DNA of 47,658 bases from a virus, in the IMG/VR virus record IMGVR_UViG_3300031951_000280, positions 1 through 47,658 of that record, one strand, 5' to 3'. The position numbers were made by a program, and so were the translations under genes. The first letter of the stretch is position 1. The number at the start of each line of letters is the position of its first letter. The notes beneath the pieces are model-generated. The model did not search any database and was not told the origin of the DNA. It saw only the letters and a program-made list of their open reading frames with translations. Shown one piece after another: positions 1 through 9,255 of this stretch.

Positions 1-638
1 GTGCAGTAAAACAGTTTGCTTCCGGGATTGTATACCTCAGCAGCTGGGTGCCCGGCAAGAAGAGTAATGTGATTAGCAGCTTCAAGCTCGTTTGCTTCTT
101 TGATAATCGGCAAAAACGCTTCTTTGGCATACTTTCCCCACAGCATAAAAATCAATCCGGATCTTCGTACAGTAAGTTCTTTGATCATGGCTTTTGTAAA
201 CCATTCCCAATGTGATTGATGAATATTCGGTCTGCCTTTTTCTACCGTGAGTGTGGTATTCAGCAACAGTACACCTTGCCTGGCCCAGTGCTCCAAACTG
301 TAATCGAAGTTTTCAAAGCTTTCCAAAGAATGACTTCTCAGCAATTCCCGGTAAATAATCTGAAGACTTGGGTTGATTTTAAATCCCTGGCGTACACCAA
401 AAGCCAGCCCTGTTGCTGCACCGTTGTGATATGGATCTTGTCCAATGATCACAATTTTGACATTTTTAAGTTGTGTCAGTTTGAAAGCACGAAGTACCTC
501 ACCACTGTCCGGATAGACAGTGGTTGAGGTCCTCGCGGCTTTTACTACTGACGTCAGGCGATTGAATTGCTCCTGGTTTTCTGCAACAACTTTTGCATAT
601 ACCGGAGCCCAGTCCCCTAATTGGTCAATCAAAGCCAT
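1..638 (-). CDS. ung: Uracil-DNA glycosylase, family 1, 3' end outside window
   Basis: This open reading frame runs off the left edge, so the C-terminus is missing. It would remove uracil from DNA to start base-excision repair. About 212 residues are visible. They include the catalytic water-activating motif GQDPYH near residue 65, the segment LLLNTTLTVEKG near residue 123, and GHPAAEVYNPG near the end, which corresponds to the family HPSPLS-type loop. These are hallmarks of the Ung family, although the second motif deviates. The start ATG overlaps the end of the upstream gene by 14 bases, which supports translation in one operon. Phages carry Ung to repair or control uracil in their DNA. Confidence 0.93.
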   Translation of the reverse strand, partial: MALIDQLGDWAPVYAKVVAENQEQFNRLTSVVKAARTSTTVYPDSGEVLRAFKLTQLKNVKIVIIGQDPYHNGAATGLAFGVRQGFKINPSLQIIYRELLRSHSLESFENFDYSLEHWARQGVLLLNTTLTVEKGRPNIHQSHWEWFTKAMIKELTVRRSGLIFMLWGKYAKEAFLPIIKEANELEAANHITLLAGHPAAEVYNPGSKLFYC

Positions 639-1443
639 GTTTATTGGATTTATAGGTTTTTGTGTGATAAAATTCTGCTCGGAAAATTTCTTGTTCTAAA
701 CTGGGTGCAGATAAAAGCTCTGCATCCTCCGGAAGGGTCGCACCCAACATTTCGTTCAGCTGTTCCCGGCGCTCAGGATGTTTGAACAGCACTGCAGCAG
801 TCTCACCTTTCATGTCATAATTGTGAAAGCGTAAAATGCCAAGTTTTGTCATGTCATCCATCTCTGAGTACTTTCCCTCTCTGAAAGCTGTATAGCTATT
901 CTTTCCAGTATCAGGAACTTCAAATACGTAAAGCACATGATGTGGATCAGTGTCTTTTACATACAGAAAGTTCTTGTAACTTTTGAGTCTTGCTTCAAGC
1001 TTTGCAAATTCAGCAGTAGCCGAGAATCGATAGAGTAGTGCAATGCATTCTTCAGGACCACCATCAATTCCCATAAACACATTTACCAGATGGGATTTAT
1101 TCATGTACGATGCAGCGTAGCCACCTAATAAAGGCAAGAGAAATGTCATGCTTTTAGTGGCCCGCGCAACAATCAGGTTGAAGTTCACAGGAACTACAAC
1201 TTTACCTCCGGCAGAGATTTGATCGATATGGTTTATCCGAAATGGAGTCTTTGGTTTTGGAAGCACTATCCCAGGAACCTTAAAATCTTCTCCATCTTGT
1301 CTGAAGATTCTTACAATCTCACCCGACTCATTCAGCTCCTTATTGAATAAGGATACCGGTCCAGAAATCTGAACAATTCTTGGATTGAGCACACGGTAAG
1401 AAATACTACCATGGAGACTCGGACCAGGATTCATCGGATTCAT
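625..1443 (-). CDS. Conserved-looking phage protein of unknown function
   Basis: The 272-residue product is not recognised. It has no clear signal peptide or membrane segment. The N-terminus is rich in proline and glycine, and the C-terminal half is charged. The gene lies between the FEN-type exonuclease and ung and overlaps both (38 and 14 bases), so it is translated with replication and repair proteins and probably works with them. No catalytic motif could be assigned by eye. Confidence 0.8.
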   Translation of the reverse strand: MNPMNPGPSLHGSISYRVLNPRIVQISGPVSLFNKELNESGEIVRIFRQDGEDFKVPGIVLPKPKTPFRINHIDQISAGGKVVVPVNFNLIVARATKSMTFLLPLLGGYAASYMNKSHLVNVFMGIDGGPEECIALLYRFSATAEFAKLEARLKSYKNFLYVKDTDPHHVLYVFEVPDTGKNSYTAFREGKYSEMDDMTKLGILRFHNYDMKGETAAVLFKHPERREQLNEMLGATLPEDAELLSAPSLEQEIFRAEFYHTKTYKSNKHGFD

Positions 1444-2203
1444 TGGAATCGGGAGTTTGATTAATTAAATCAGATATTGGCGGGAGCGCATAACCGACTT
1501 CACGAAGAATATCGGTAGGTGTTCTCAACAAGTAGACAAGTCGGAAAGTTTTATGAAACTCAAAGAGTCCATCTACTACTCCGAACTTCTCAACATACTT
1601 TTTCAATGCAAAGGTTTCGAACTCCTTGGTTCGGCCGGCTAACCAGTTCTCAGAGGTTTTATCTCCTATACCTGGTAGTCCACCTATGCAATCTGTTGCA
1701 TCACCCATTAAAACTTGCTTCCACAAAAATCTCACAGCTTCTTCAGGAGTCGTTTTAACGATCTCCATTGTACGATAATTGTAGTGCTCTCCGGAACATT
1801 GGTAAAGAACGTCCTTGTCTGGAGAACAGATAATCGCTTTTGTAGGGTCTACACCACTTGAGTATTTATAGTACGCTACTAAGTCATCAGCTTCGAGCCC
1901 ATCAAAGTACTTAAACCTCCAGAACTGCTCCGCATGCTTTTGCAATGCATAAAAGATTGGAGGTTTTGGTTTGTGTACTCGATTTGCTTTGTATGAAGTT
2001 GCGACTTTAGTACGAAACTTCTCAGTAGATGTAAGAAATCCTACATACTTGGTTGTCGAGCAGGCATGCAGAATAGTCTCGACTCTGGAGTTGAAACCAG
2101 ATATGGCCATTTCCAAAGTCGAGCTACCCATTTCATAGTAGATCAAGCTATCTCCATCTATAAGGCACACGTTCTCACGAGTCTCACTCACAGGTGTGTC
2201 CAT
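1406..2203 (-). CDS. 5'-3' exonuclease / flap endonuclease (FEN, PIN-like)
   Basis: The 265-residue protein matches the FEN family that removes RNA primers and flaps, as in the N-terminal domain of DNA polymerase I or T5 D15. Metal-binding acidic motifs appear in order: LIDGDSL near residue 14, GLEADDL near 102, and SPDKDVL near 127. They are followed by the helix-three-turn-helix DNA-binding motif GDATDCIGGLPGIGDKTS near 167. The family A polymerase at 22159-24102 lacks an attached 5' nuclease domain, so this gene probably supplies that activity separately. A serine- and acid-rich tail ends the protein. Confidence 0.92.
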   Translation of the reverse strand: MDTPVSETRENVCLIDGDSLIYYEMGSSTLEMAISGFNSRVETILHACSTTKYVGFLTSTEKFRTKVATSYKANRVHKPKPPIFYALQKHAEQFWRFKYFDGLEADDLVAYYKYSSGVDPTKAIICSPDKDVLYQCSGEHYNYRTMEIVKTTPEEAVRFLWKQVLMGDATDCIGGLPGIGDKTSENWLAGRTKEFETFALKKYVEKFGVVDGLFEFHKTFRLVYLLRTPTDILREVGYALPPISDLINQTPDSNESDESWSESPW

Positions 2204-2214
2204 AATAGAAAGGA

Positions 2215-3384
2215 TTAAAGGCTTGTCAGTTCCTGCTTTTCACCTTCGATTTTTGCAGATGCTGCCTCCATTTCTGCAATGGCTACAGTACGCATGTCAT
2301 TCCACTCAGCATCAGTCATGTTGGCATACTTGGACGAATGGTAAATGGAACCATTCACCCCAGCCAAGCTGGAATGCACGAAGTACTGAATGCAACGGAT
2401 GGCACCATCACCACCTTCCGGAACTGCACCAATGTGCATAGGATCCACGAAAATATTATGGACTTCTCCAGAGTAGTTGTTGATGTAGATAAGGCCACCA
2501 ACATGAAGGCCTTTTACGCAAGCGGCTTCATCATTTGTGTTTACCTGATCCCAACTGTCAAGACGGTGTACACATCCGACACGGATAAAATGTCCTGGCT
2601 TTTTGAATCCATTTATACCTATGCACCAAAAAGGATCCCCATTAGTACCCATAACAGCGGGTTGAAACAGACGATTTTCCACGAATTCTGGAAGTCCGTC
2701 AGATTCAATTTCTCCGGTGTTGATGTTGAAAGTACGCTTGTAGCGTGGCTCTTTTTCACCGGTCTCCGGATTGAATTTTTCCAGGATCTCTTTGGATACT
2801 TTATAACCATTGAGAAGACCTTCTGCAGTGATCTTCATTTGATAGATGGTAGCTTTTTCTGCTGCCACTTCTTCAGAATATCCATGCTCTTTCATGAGCT
2901 TGGCTTTCAGCCCCGGGTGCATGTACTTTGCATTCACGAAAGAAAAGAAGCGTGCAGAGAAGCGTTCTCCTGTGCCGGCTTTCATCTTCTTGTGCAGGAT
3001 TGGGTTACGCATCCAACGCACCCACATTTTGATCAGTGGATCGAAGTCGATGTCTTTGTCCATGGAATCGTAAATACGATCCACCAATGGTTTTGGCATT
3101 GGCACAGACGAAACTACATCTCCATTCTTCAGGAAAAACTTTCCGGTGCCCGGCTGAACATAAATGTTCGGATGCCGGTCCTGAATTTTCTGAGAAGCGT
3201 CATATTTTGTGAGCTCTGTAATTTCCGCTACCACAGCAGTGTAATCTGCCATGTTTTCAGCAGTATTGCCTTTTTCGGCAAGGTGCTGAATCTTTTCGTA
3301 AAGCTCTTTGGTAAAAGGAACGGTAAACGCTTCTTCTCCGCAAGAACCTACAATTTGATTATCAATCACATTGATGGTGATCAT
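2215..3384 (-). CDS. rIIB: rIIB-like protein
   Basis: The 389-residue protein resembles T4 rIIB, the partner of rIIA in controlling lysis and excluding other phages. The recognisable part is the C-terminal block with AACVKGLHVGG near residue 285, followed by a stretch ending VDPMHIGAVP, which matches the CxxGLHV...V.P.D...VP pattern of the family. Its start overlaps the end of the rIIA-like gene by four bases (ATGA), the usual rIIA-rIIB arrangement. The molecular mechanism of the pair is poorly known even in T4. Confidence 0.85.
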   Translation of the reverse strand: MITINVIDNQIVGSCGEEAFTVPFTKELYEKIQHLAEKGNTAENMADYTAVVAEITELTKYDASQKIQDRHPNIYVQPGTGKFFLKNGDVVSSVPMPKPLVDRIYDSMDKDIDFDPLIKMWVRWMRNPILHKKMKAGTGERFSARFFSFVNAKYMHPGLKAKLMKEHGYSEEVAAEKATIYQMKITAEGLLNGYKVSKEILEKFNPETGEKEPRYKRTFNINTGEIESDGLPEFVENRLFQPAVMGTNGDPFWCIGINGFKKPGHFIRVGCVHRLDSWDQVNTNDEAACVKGLHVGGLIYINNYSGEVHNIFVDPMHIGAVPEGGDGAIRCIQYFVHSSLAGVNGSIYHSSKYANMTDAEWNDMRTVAIAEMEAASAKIEGEKQELTSL

Positions 3385-6383
3385 AAGTCAGGGTGTTGCT
3401 TTTTGAGATTTTCTATTGCTGTCAACGGAAGTTCAACTGCCAACGCACCCACAGCTTTAAGGTACGTTTCAACTTGCTTCTGGTATTCAGTTGAGGTGTA
3501 GTCGCCGTAAAGTGCAGCGCTTTCTCCATTTTCAACTCTACCGAGTAAGTACTTTGCACTTTGTGAAAACTCTTCGCAGAATTCAGAAACCTGAACTATG
3601 TCAAGGCTGATAAAGTCTGCCCCGGGAATGTCAGAAAGCACAAAAAGTTCTTCCGAAACCTGTTCCTTTCCTCCATACCCTTCCTGCTGATCTTCAGGCA
3701 TGGCACAAAAGAGTTGGAACTTGATATACTTCTCGAAAGTAGACATAAATTCCGGAGTTCGCAAAAGAATTTGAATCCGGAAATAAGTGTCATACTCAAA
3801 TATTTCTGCTACAAATCTTTTAATGATTTTGTACGCAACGGGATAGTTCTCGTTGAGATACGGTACATCAAAGACTTGTGTAAACCTTTCTATTTCAGTG
3901 TGCTCTGGGAAAATTTTCTGTATGTAGTATGCAGTCAGAAACTGTTTCATTTCAGGAGCACATGTAAGTTCTCCTTTTTCATTTTCGGCCAAAAAGAATT
4001 CATCAACAGGACGAAGGTGCGGCAGATTTAATTTGCTCAGCTTTGCTGCAAGTGCAGTATTAACCTTCAAAACCTGAGATGCTTTGATAGGTGTTTTAGA
4101 GAGCTGCGTTCCTACGTCTGTGGGGCTACCACCGTCCTGCCACGTTAAGAATCCTTCAGAGTCTACACCCAATCGCAGTCGAGACGGCGGATATTCGTAA
4201 AAGAACAATTTTGGGTTGTTATCACTTGAAGTGCGCAAGCTAAATTTGGATGATGAATCTTTGTAGATGTCTGCAACAGACGGCGCTGAAGGTTGAATAA
4301 TGGCAGCTACTTTTTTCAAAAGCAGCTCATCTTCATTAGTACCGTAGTAAATTGTACTCTTACACTCCAAAAGGGATTTGAACGGAAGTTCTATTTTGTC
4401 CCACACAAAAGAATCTTCAAGATCCTTCATATCATAATGACGAGTTCTAAGATGCTCAGGACGAACTGTGTAACAAACTATCTCTTCAAACATTTCCCTG
4501 ATTTCAGCAGGACTCATGTTTTTCATAGCTTGCTTATGCTCTTCAGCTGCAGCGGCTGTTTTAAACACATCCTTATATTCCTCAGGAACTTCAATGTCAT
4601 CCAGAAACTTGTAGTGTGAAGATTTGCTGAGTAAGCTTTCAATCAGATCTTGCTGCTTCACAATTCCCTCTTCGTAAGTCTTTCGATTCTCGGGCAGAAT
4701 ATCCGTAAGAAAGCTTCCTGTTGCTTTTCTTCGAATTGTAATGTAGTAGTCCGAAGTGCTGCCAGTAGTCTTTTTCAAATACTCGTTGAGAATGTAATGA
4801 CTTCGCAGCTTAGAGACAATTTTTTCACGGTGGAAGATATGCTCCGCTGTAAGTGGAGGATCTGATTTGGTGGAGTAGGTTTTGGAAATCAGTTTGAATC
4901 CTTTTAACCCGGACTCACCATCCTCAGCAATGCTTTCATGCTCTGAAACATCTCCTTCGAGTTCTTCGATTACATCATAGGCATTGAAACTTGCAGGAAC
5001 AAGTCTGTGAATCTTTACATCAAAATACTGAAACAAATTCAGTGTGTTGGTAAAGTAAATTCCCTTAGAACCGCTGTACTGCAGCCTCAAGCTTTTAGTA
5101 TCGATTACCCTTGAAAGAGTAACCAGAATAGCCTCAGACTTGTCAGAAGTTTTACTGCGCCCATTAGCTACTGCCATGGCTGCTTCAAGCCACTTGAGGA
5201 AGTCTGTTTGACTGAGCTCTGTACTCACAAGTTCTGATACTTCTGCCGCAGCCCGGCGCAACATATCCTGGACAAAAGCTTTCGTGGATTCACTCCAGAT
5301 TACTTTTTCCCGAGATGGAGTCACATCTACACCGTCCTGAACAACTACCACTTCTCCATCATCATTCACGTAGGTCTGTCGAATAGGGCACTTAAACCCT
5401 ACCGGCCCGAAAAGCTCTTCCATTTCGAGCTCTTTGAAATCCACATACCCATAATTGATACCGCTGCTGGAATTCTTTCCTTTAACGATAACGATGTGGG
5501 GCCGGGCGAGCCCTGTGCTTTTGCTGACGATCATGGTTTCTGAATCGTACAGCACAGAAGTTTTAAAATAGACTTCCTGCATTGCACCAGACTCCAGTCG
5601 TTCCCAGAAACGTACATTCTGAAGATAGTTCAACTGCTCTACAACAGATTCTTTGAACCTTACAGAATTGTGTTTCTTAACACCAAAACTGATCTCTGTC
5701 CAGTTGCACCCATCGACTTCTTCGTAGTAAATGGTGGTACCATCACTCAAAGTCATTTTTGGATTCTCCGTGCCATCTGCACGAAATCTGGGAATTACAA
5801 AGTCAGTCTTGTAATTGAAGCAATGAGCTTTCACTCGTTTGCCATTGTACACACTTTCGAGAACATAATAATCCACTCCGGTTGAAAGAGCAACTTTTGC
5901 CCCTAACCCGAATGCACCAAAGTTCTCAGATGTATTGCGTTTAGTAGAATATCCAAGCTCGAGGACACCTTCTAAACGACGCGCTCCAATTCCAACACCA
6001 TAATCCTTAATCCGAAAACGATCACAGTAACCTACGCCCGGGTTGTGCTCGTACACAACTTCGACTGTATTGTTTACTGTATCCAATCGGCTGAGATCGT
6101 AATAGTCAGGATTGAAGTTAGAGTCAGCGTATTGCTCTCCTTCCCGGGTAATGTAGTAGTCTTCTACTTTTTTCTGGCCGGTAAGAATTTCAATCGCAAT
6201 TTCTTTTTCACGCTGAGAGTCAAATGCATTGACCACCAGCTCTCGAACAGTTGAGGGTATGGGTGTAGAATACTGAGTTGACTGCAAAATATCAAAGACC
6301 AAACGTGTGGCGCCGGCATTAATCTTCTTTGCAACTCCAGTGTCTTTACCAATATACTCCTCTTCAATGGTTTTTACACTCAT
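3381..6383 (-). CDS. rIIA: rIIA-like GHKL ATPase
   Basis: The 1000-residue protein has an N-terminal GHKL (gyrase-Hsp90-kinase-MutL) ATP-binding fold. The N box ELVVNAFDS is near residue 48, the DxGxG motif KDYGVGIG near 126, and the lid motif GAFGLGAK near 156. This order and the following rIIB gene identify it as the rIIA type of phage protein, which acts with rIIB at the host membrane. The remaining 800 residues are uncharacterised. It is the longest gene in the window. Confidence 0.9.
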   Translation of the reverse strand: MSVKTIEEEYIGKDTGVAKKINAGATRLVFDILQSTQYSTPIPSTVRELVVNAFDSQREKEIAIEILTGQKKVEDYYITREGEQYADSNFNPDYYDLSRLDTVNNTVEVVYEHNPGVGYCDRFRIKDYGVGIGARRLEGVLELGYSTKRNTSENFGAFGLGAKVALSTGVDYYVLESVYNGKRVKAHCFNYKTDFVIPRFRADGTENPKMTLSDGTTIYYEEVDGCNWTEISFGVKKHNSVRFKESVVEQLNYLQNVRFWERLESGAMQEVYFKTSVLYDSETMIVSKSTGLARPHIVIVKGKNSSSGINYGYVDFKELEMEELFGPVGFKCPIRQTYVNDDGEVVVVQDGVDVTPSREKVIWSESTKAFVQDMLRRAAAEVSELVSTELSQTDFLKWLEAAMAVANGRSKTSDKSEAILVTLSRVIDTKSLRLQYSGSKGIYFTNTLNLFQYFDVKIHRLVPASFNAYDVIEELEGDVSEHESIAEDGESGLKGFKLISKTYSTKSDPPLTAEHIFHREKIVSKLRSHYILNEYLKKTTGSTSDYYITIRRKATGSFLTDILPENRKTYEEGIVKQQDLIESLLSKSSHYKFLDDIEVPEEYKDVFKTAAAAEEHKQAMKNMSPAEIREMFEEIVCYTVRPEHLRTRHYDMKDLEDSFVWDKIELPFKSLLECKSTIYYGTNEDELLLKKVAAIIQPSAPSVADIYKDSSSKFSLRTSSDNNPKLFFYEYPPSRLRLGVDSEGFLTWQDGGSPTDVGTQLSKTPIKASQVLKVNTALAAKLSKLNLPHLRPVDEFFLAENEKGELTCAPEMKQFLTAYYIQKIFPEHTEIERFTQVFDVPYLNENYPVAYKIIKRFVAEIFEYDTYFRIQILLRTPEFMSTFEKYIKFQLFCAMPEDQQEGYGGKEQVSEELFVLSDIPGADFISLDIVQVSEFCEEFSQSAKYLLGRVENGESAALYGDYTSTEYQKQVETYLKAVGALAVELPLTAIENLKKQHPDL

Positions 6384-6403
6384 AGTGAGGTGTCTGGTAT
6401 GAA

Positions 6404-6946
6404 TTAAGTTTTGAGAGATGCTTCGTATTCCAGAATCATCTTAATGCACTGATTGACTTGAGACTGATTTCTGGGCTTGAAAAGAGGACAGGGGTTCTCC
6501 TGTTCGATGAACAGCCTTTTGAACATTTTCCATACAAGTGGAAACCTATCATTTTGATAACCCTTACATTCAATTACCCATCGGATTTTCTTGGTATCCG
6601 GATCCACACAAACAAAGTCCGGTTTATACGTGATCCCCAAAGTTTTCTTACCGCCAGAGCAATTGTCCTGAAGTACTCCACGAACAGTATTTTCAAGGCA
6701 TGGTCCGGAGTAATGAAACCCTTCCACGAGTTGAAACTTATGCTGTTCGTAATCAGCAACCAGGTTATACTTCAAAAGCTGCTGGTAGGTATAAACTTCG
6801 AGACGGGATTTGAATTCAATCCCATCTACAGTCAGAGCCTGAGCATTTTTGATCTTCTTGTTCTTTTTGCTTGGCAGGGCCTGATCTTTTTTGGTGGCAC
6901 GCAGTTGTCCTTTGTTGCGGCTGTTACGGTAGTTCTTCGTTCTCAT
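6404..6946 (-). CDS. PD-(D/E)xK endonuclease, T7 endonuclease I / DUF1064-like
   Basis: The 180-residue product (start MRTKNYRNSRNKG) has a basic N-terminus of about 35 residues and then a nuclease core. The motif GIEFKSRLEVYTYQQLL supplies a conserved E, YKPDFV supplies the catalytic D, and WVIECKGY supplies the ExK pair. This is the pattern of phage junction-resolving or branched-DNA nucleases. The ATG at 6946 is preferred over an upstream ATG at 7054, because the longer form would overlap the primase gene by 131 bases rather than 23. Probable roles are resolving replication or recombination branches, or degrading host DNA. Confidence 0.85.
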   Translation of the reverse strand: MRTKNYRNSRNKGQLRATKKDQALPSKKNKKIKNAQALTVDGIEFKSRLEVYTYQQLLKYNLVADYEQHKFQLVEGFHYSGPCLENTVRGVLQDNCSGGKKTLGITYKPDFVCVDPDTKKIRWVIECKGYQNDRFPLVWKMFKRLFIEQENPCPLFKPRNQSQVNQCIKMILEYEASLKT

Positions 6947-7940
6947 AGATTGTAATTGGTAACTGAATACGAATGATACGAAGGGCCGCCTGTTTTCCAT
7001 GATCTCGAACAAAGTCAGAGATGTCTTTGGATTTGTAATGTGATGGTAATACAATGTTCAGCAAGTGATATGTTGCACATACCTTATTGGCAATGGTTTG
7101 CCCAGGATTGTCCGTTTTGGTAAAGTCGTTATCGTAAAGAACTGCTACCAACTTAAATCGTTGCTGCAATCTATGGATCAACTCTACATCAGGAACAATC
7201 GATTCTCCCTGCATTGCAATTGCATAATACCCAAGAGACCGTAGTGTCATCACATCTTTTAAAGATGAGGCAAGTAAAACCAATTCTCCGGTTGCAGGTA
7301 ACTGTTCGTACCCCTGCAAATCCGTTTTTTTAGTGTTGCTTATCCACTTCTTTTCTCTGCTCTCCAAAGGCTGATAGATTTTCATTCTTGGACCGAATTT
7401 GTAGGCATAGCCAAGGCTTTTGCATTTGTACCGGTCATCGTTGATCCAGTAATGATCTATTGCTTCTACGTTATACGCTTCCAACAACTCAATACTGATT
7501 CCAAACTGTGCCCAGTAATCCTTGTCTGCCTGGATCCACGGCCGCTGTCTTTTTTGCAACTTAGTCTCTACCGGCGGTCGGTACTCAACGTTTCCATAAG
7601 TCATGGCAACTGCTGGTTTTAACGACTGTCCGGTAGTAAGCCCTAACCCAAAATCTGCATCTACAACTTTCAATGCTTCAATGAAAGTAAGATTGAATTT
7701 CTTACAGATGTAATCAAAGCAATCAAGAGCATCTCCAGTAGCAAAATCTTTGTAGATCAGCTTTCCTCGAAGGAAAACAATCTTACAAGTAGGGTTAGTG
7801 TCCTTTCTGAGTTCACTGCAAAATCGATGGTTCACATCACGAAAAGGATTACAGTAAAACCTGAAAATGTCATATTCAGAAATCATGCTCAGGATCACAT
7901 CTTTGTGCAGATATGAATTGCTGTCCCTAGCCTGTATCAT
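6924..7940 (-). CDS. DNA primase, DnaG/TOPRIM type
   Basis: The 338-residue protein makes RNA primers at the fork. Its N-terminal 130 residues contain cysteines and a segment ALDCFDYICKKFNLTF like the zinc-binding and CHC2-like part of phage primases. The TOPRIM core follows: ELVLLASSLKDVMTLRSLGY near 219, the metal-binding LYDNDFTKTDNPG near 268, and KDISDFV near 305. At 338 residues it is shorter than cellular DnaG and lacks a clear helicase-interaction domain. It is encoded near SSB, DnaB and helicase-loader candidates. Confidence 0.88.
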   Translation of the reverse strand: MIQARDSNSYLHKDVILSMISEYDIFRFYCNPFRDVNHRFCSELRKDTNPTCKIVFLRGKLIYKDFATGDALDCFDYICKKFNLTFIEALKVVDADFGLGLTTGQSLKPAVAMTYGNVEYRPPVETKLQKRQRPWIQADKDYWAQFGISIELLEAYNVEAIDHYWINDDRYKCKSLGYAYKFGPRMKIYQPLESREKKWISNTKKTDLQGYEQLPATGELVLLASSLKDVMTLRSLGYYAIAMQGESIVPDVELIHRLQQRFKLVAVLYDNDFTKTDNPGQTIANKVCATYHLLNIVLPSHYKSKDISDFVRDHGKQAALRIIRIQLPITIYENEELP

Positions 7941-7963
7941 TTCGGATGAAATTTACAAAGAAA

Positions 7964-7987
7964 GGGGGCTCCTGTATAAGAGCCCCC
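7964..7987 (-). terminator. Rho-independent terminator
   Basis: A GGGGGCTC/GAGCCCCC stem with an eight-base loop is followed on the minus strand by CTTTCTTTG. It lies directly after the SSB-like gene and before the primase gene, so it would separate or attenuate transcription between these units. Confidence 0.88.
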
Positions 7988-8009
7988 AAATCTTTGTAGA
8001 AATTGACCG

Positions 8010-8801
8010 TTAGAACGGAAGATCGTCAGCTGCGTTGGTTTCCGCTGCTGTAACTGGTCCGGCCTCTTCAGTCACCTCGTAGTTTTCAGGATCCGGAGCG
8101 ACAAGCTCTGGCTTGAAAGCAATGAGTTGAAGATTTTTCGGATACCATGCTTTGAAAGACCCATACTCATCATTCAGTTCCTTGATGAACAGGTCATCAC
8201 GAACTGGCTTGAGCCGGCCGAAGTGCTTGGTGTAAGCTACCTGGTACTTTTCGTCCTTTACTCCGAAGAGTACACGGAAACGATTTTCTTTCAGATGCTC
8301 CACATAACCTTTCAGCTCGGAAACGTCGCCGGCAAACACTTTGGTTGGGGTGTCAATAGATACCTCACCGCCATTTGCTACGTTAGCCCAAGCCTTGAGC
8401 AAGTTGATGAGAGTGTCCTCACCAACATATGCTTTCCGGGACTTGTCAGGATTCTTCCACCAATCGTATCCTGGAACCTGATCAGACCATGTGATCTGAC
8501 CAATATTGTTCACCCACATGGATTTGCCACCATCTTTGCTGGTTCGCATTTTTGGTTGAACAAGAATTTCGATTCGGGAAGTAAAATCAGGCTCTTCGCT
8601 CTTCACCCAGAACACAATCTTGTTGAATGTGTCATCGGAAAACGAAACTGTATACTCAGGTTCGTTTTGAACATTGATGCCAATTTTGGCCAGCTCGTCC
8701 TTTGAAGGATTTACGGCCAGAACAGAGACGGTCGCAATACCTGCGTACAGGCTATACGAACCTACTACTGCTTCATCAGAATTATTTGACTGAACTGCCA
8801 T
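8010..8801 (-). CDS. Single-stranded DNA-binding protein candidate with acidic DLPF tail
   Basis: The 263-residue protein ends in a low-complexity acidic linker and the tail ADDLPF. This closely resembles the C-terminal tip of bacterial SSB (DDxPF), which recruits replication and repair partners. The body is rich in beta-type sequence and aromatic residues, consistent with an OB fold, but I could not match it to a named family. The gene sits between the primase gene and the recombination/helicase genes and has a terminator just after its stop. The SSB role is inferred from tail and neighbourhood. Confidence 0.7.
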   Translation of the reverse strand: MAVQSNNSDEAVVGSYSLYAGIATVSVLAVNPSKDELAKIGINVQNEPEYTVSFSDDTFNKIVFWVKSEEPDFTSRIEILVQPKMRTSKDGGKSMWVNNIGQITWSDQVPGYDWWKNPDKSRKAYVGEDTLINLLKAWANVANGGEVSIDTPTKVFAGDVSELKGYVEHLKENRFRVLFGVKDEKYQVAYTKHFGRLKPVRDDLFIKELNDEYGSFKAWYPKNLQLIAFKPELVAPDPENYEVTEEAGPVTAAETNAADDLPF

Positions 8802-8907
8802 TTTGTTTGTAGATTGTTGTTCGTTTGACTTTTTGATTTGACAACTTCTGGAAAATTTCAGACAGTGGAGGAGGATAAAAAAACTTATACCTCACATCCG
8901 CTGTAAT

Positions 8908-9225
8908 TCAGTTTTCCAGTTCTTCTGCCGGAGCAGTTGGCAGTTCTGTCGATGCAGAGATAACACCTGCTTCTTCGTCATCAATGATGATCAGACGAGT
9001 AACTTTCTTCTTTGCACGCTTGCCTTTCAGTTTTGGGTGCTTGAAGAGTTCAGTTATGTCGGTAGGACGCAGGTCATACTTTTTCTGAATGTCTTCACGC
9101 TCCAAACCGTTTTCCAGGTCAGAGAGAATTTCAGAAATTTTGATACGGCGCGGCTCCTTAGGAGCAGCAGCTTCAGCGAGATTTGCGGCCGGAGTAGTCG
9201 GCTGCATTTGGGCATCAATTGCCAT
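8908..9225 (-). CDS. Small helix-turn-helix-like DNA-binding protein candidate
   Basis: The 105-residue product has an Ala/Pro-rich N-terminus. Residues 28-75 resemble a small helical DNA-binding module (KISEILSDLENGLEREDI followed by KKYDLRPTDITELFKHP) with a basic patch GKRAKKK. The C-terminus is acidic and proline-rich. It is encoded between SSB-like and Sak4-like genes and may be a recombination or replication accessory factor or a regulator. No specific family is claimed. Confidence 0.75.
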   Translation of the reverse strand: MAIDAQMQPTTPAANLAEAAAPKEPRRIKISEILSDLENGLEREDIQKKYDLRPTDITELFKHPKLKGKRAKKKVTRLIIIDDEEAGVISASTELPTAPAEELEN

Positions 9226-9255
9226 AATGGAGATTATGTTTTAGAGTGTTCGTTG

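Noticed and set aside
2338-3501. A 387-codon plus-strand reading frame opposite the rIIB gene
   Set aside because: It lies opposite genes with clear family motifs and codes a cysteine/histidine-rich, low-plausibility protein. It is a shadow of the minus-strand genes.
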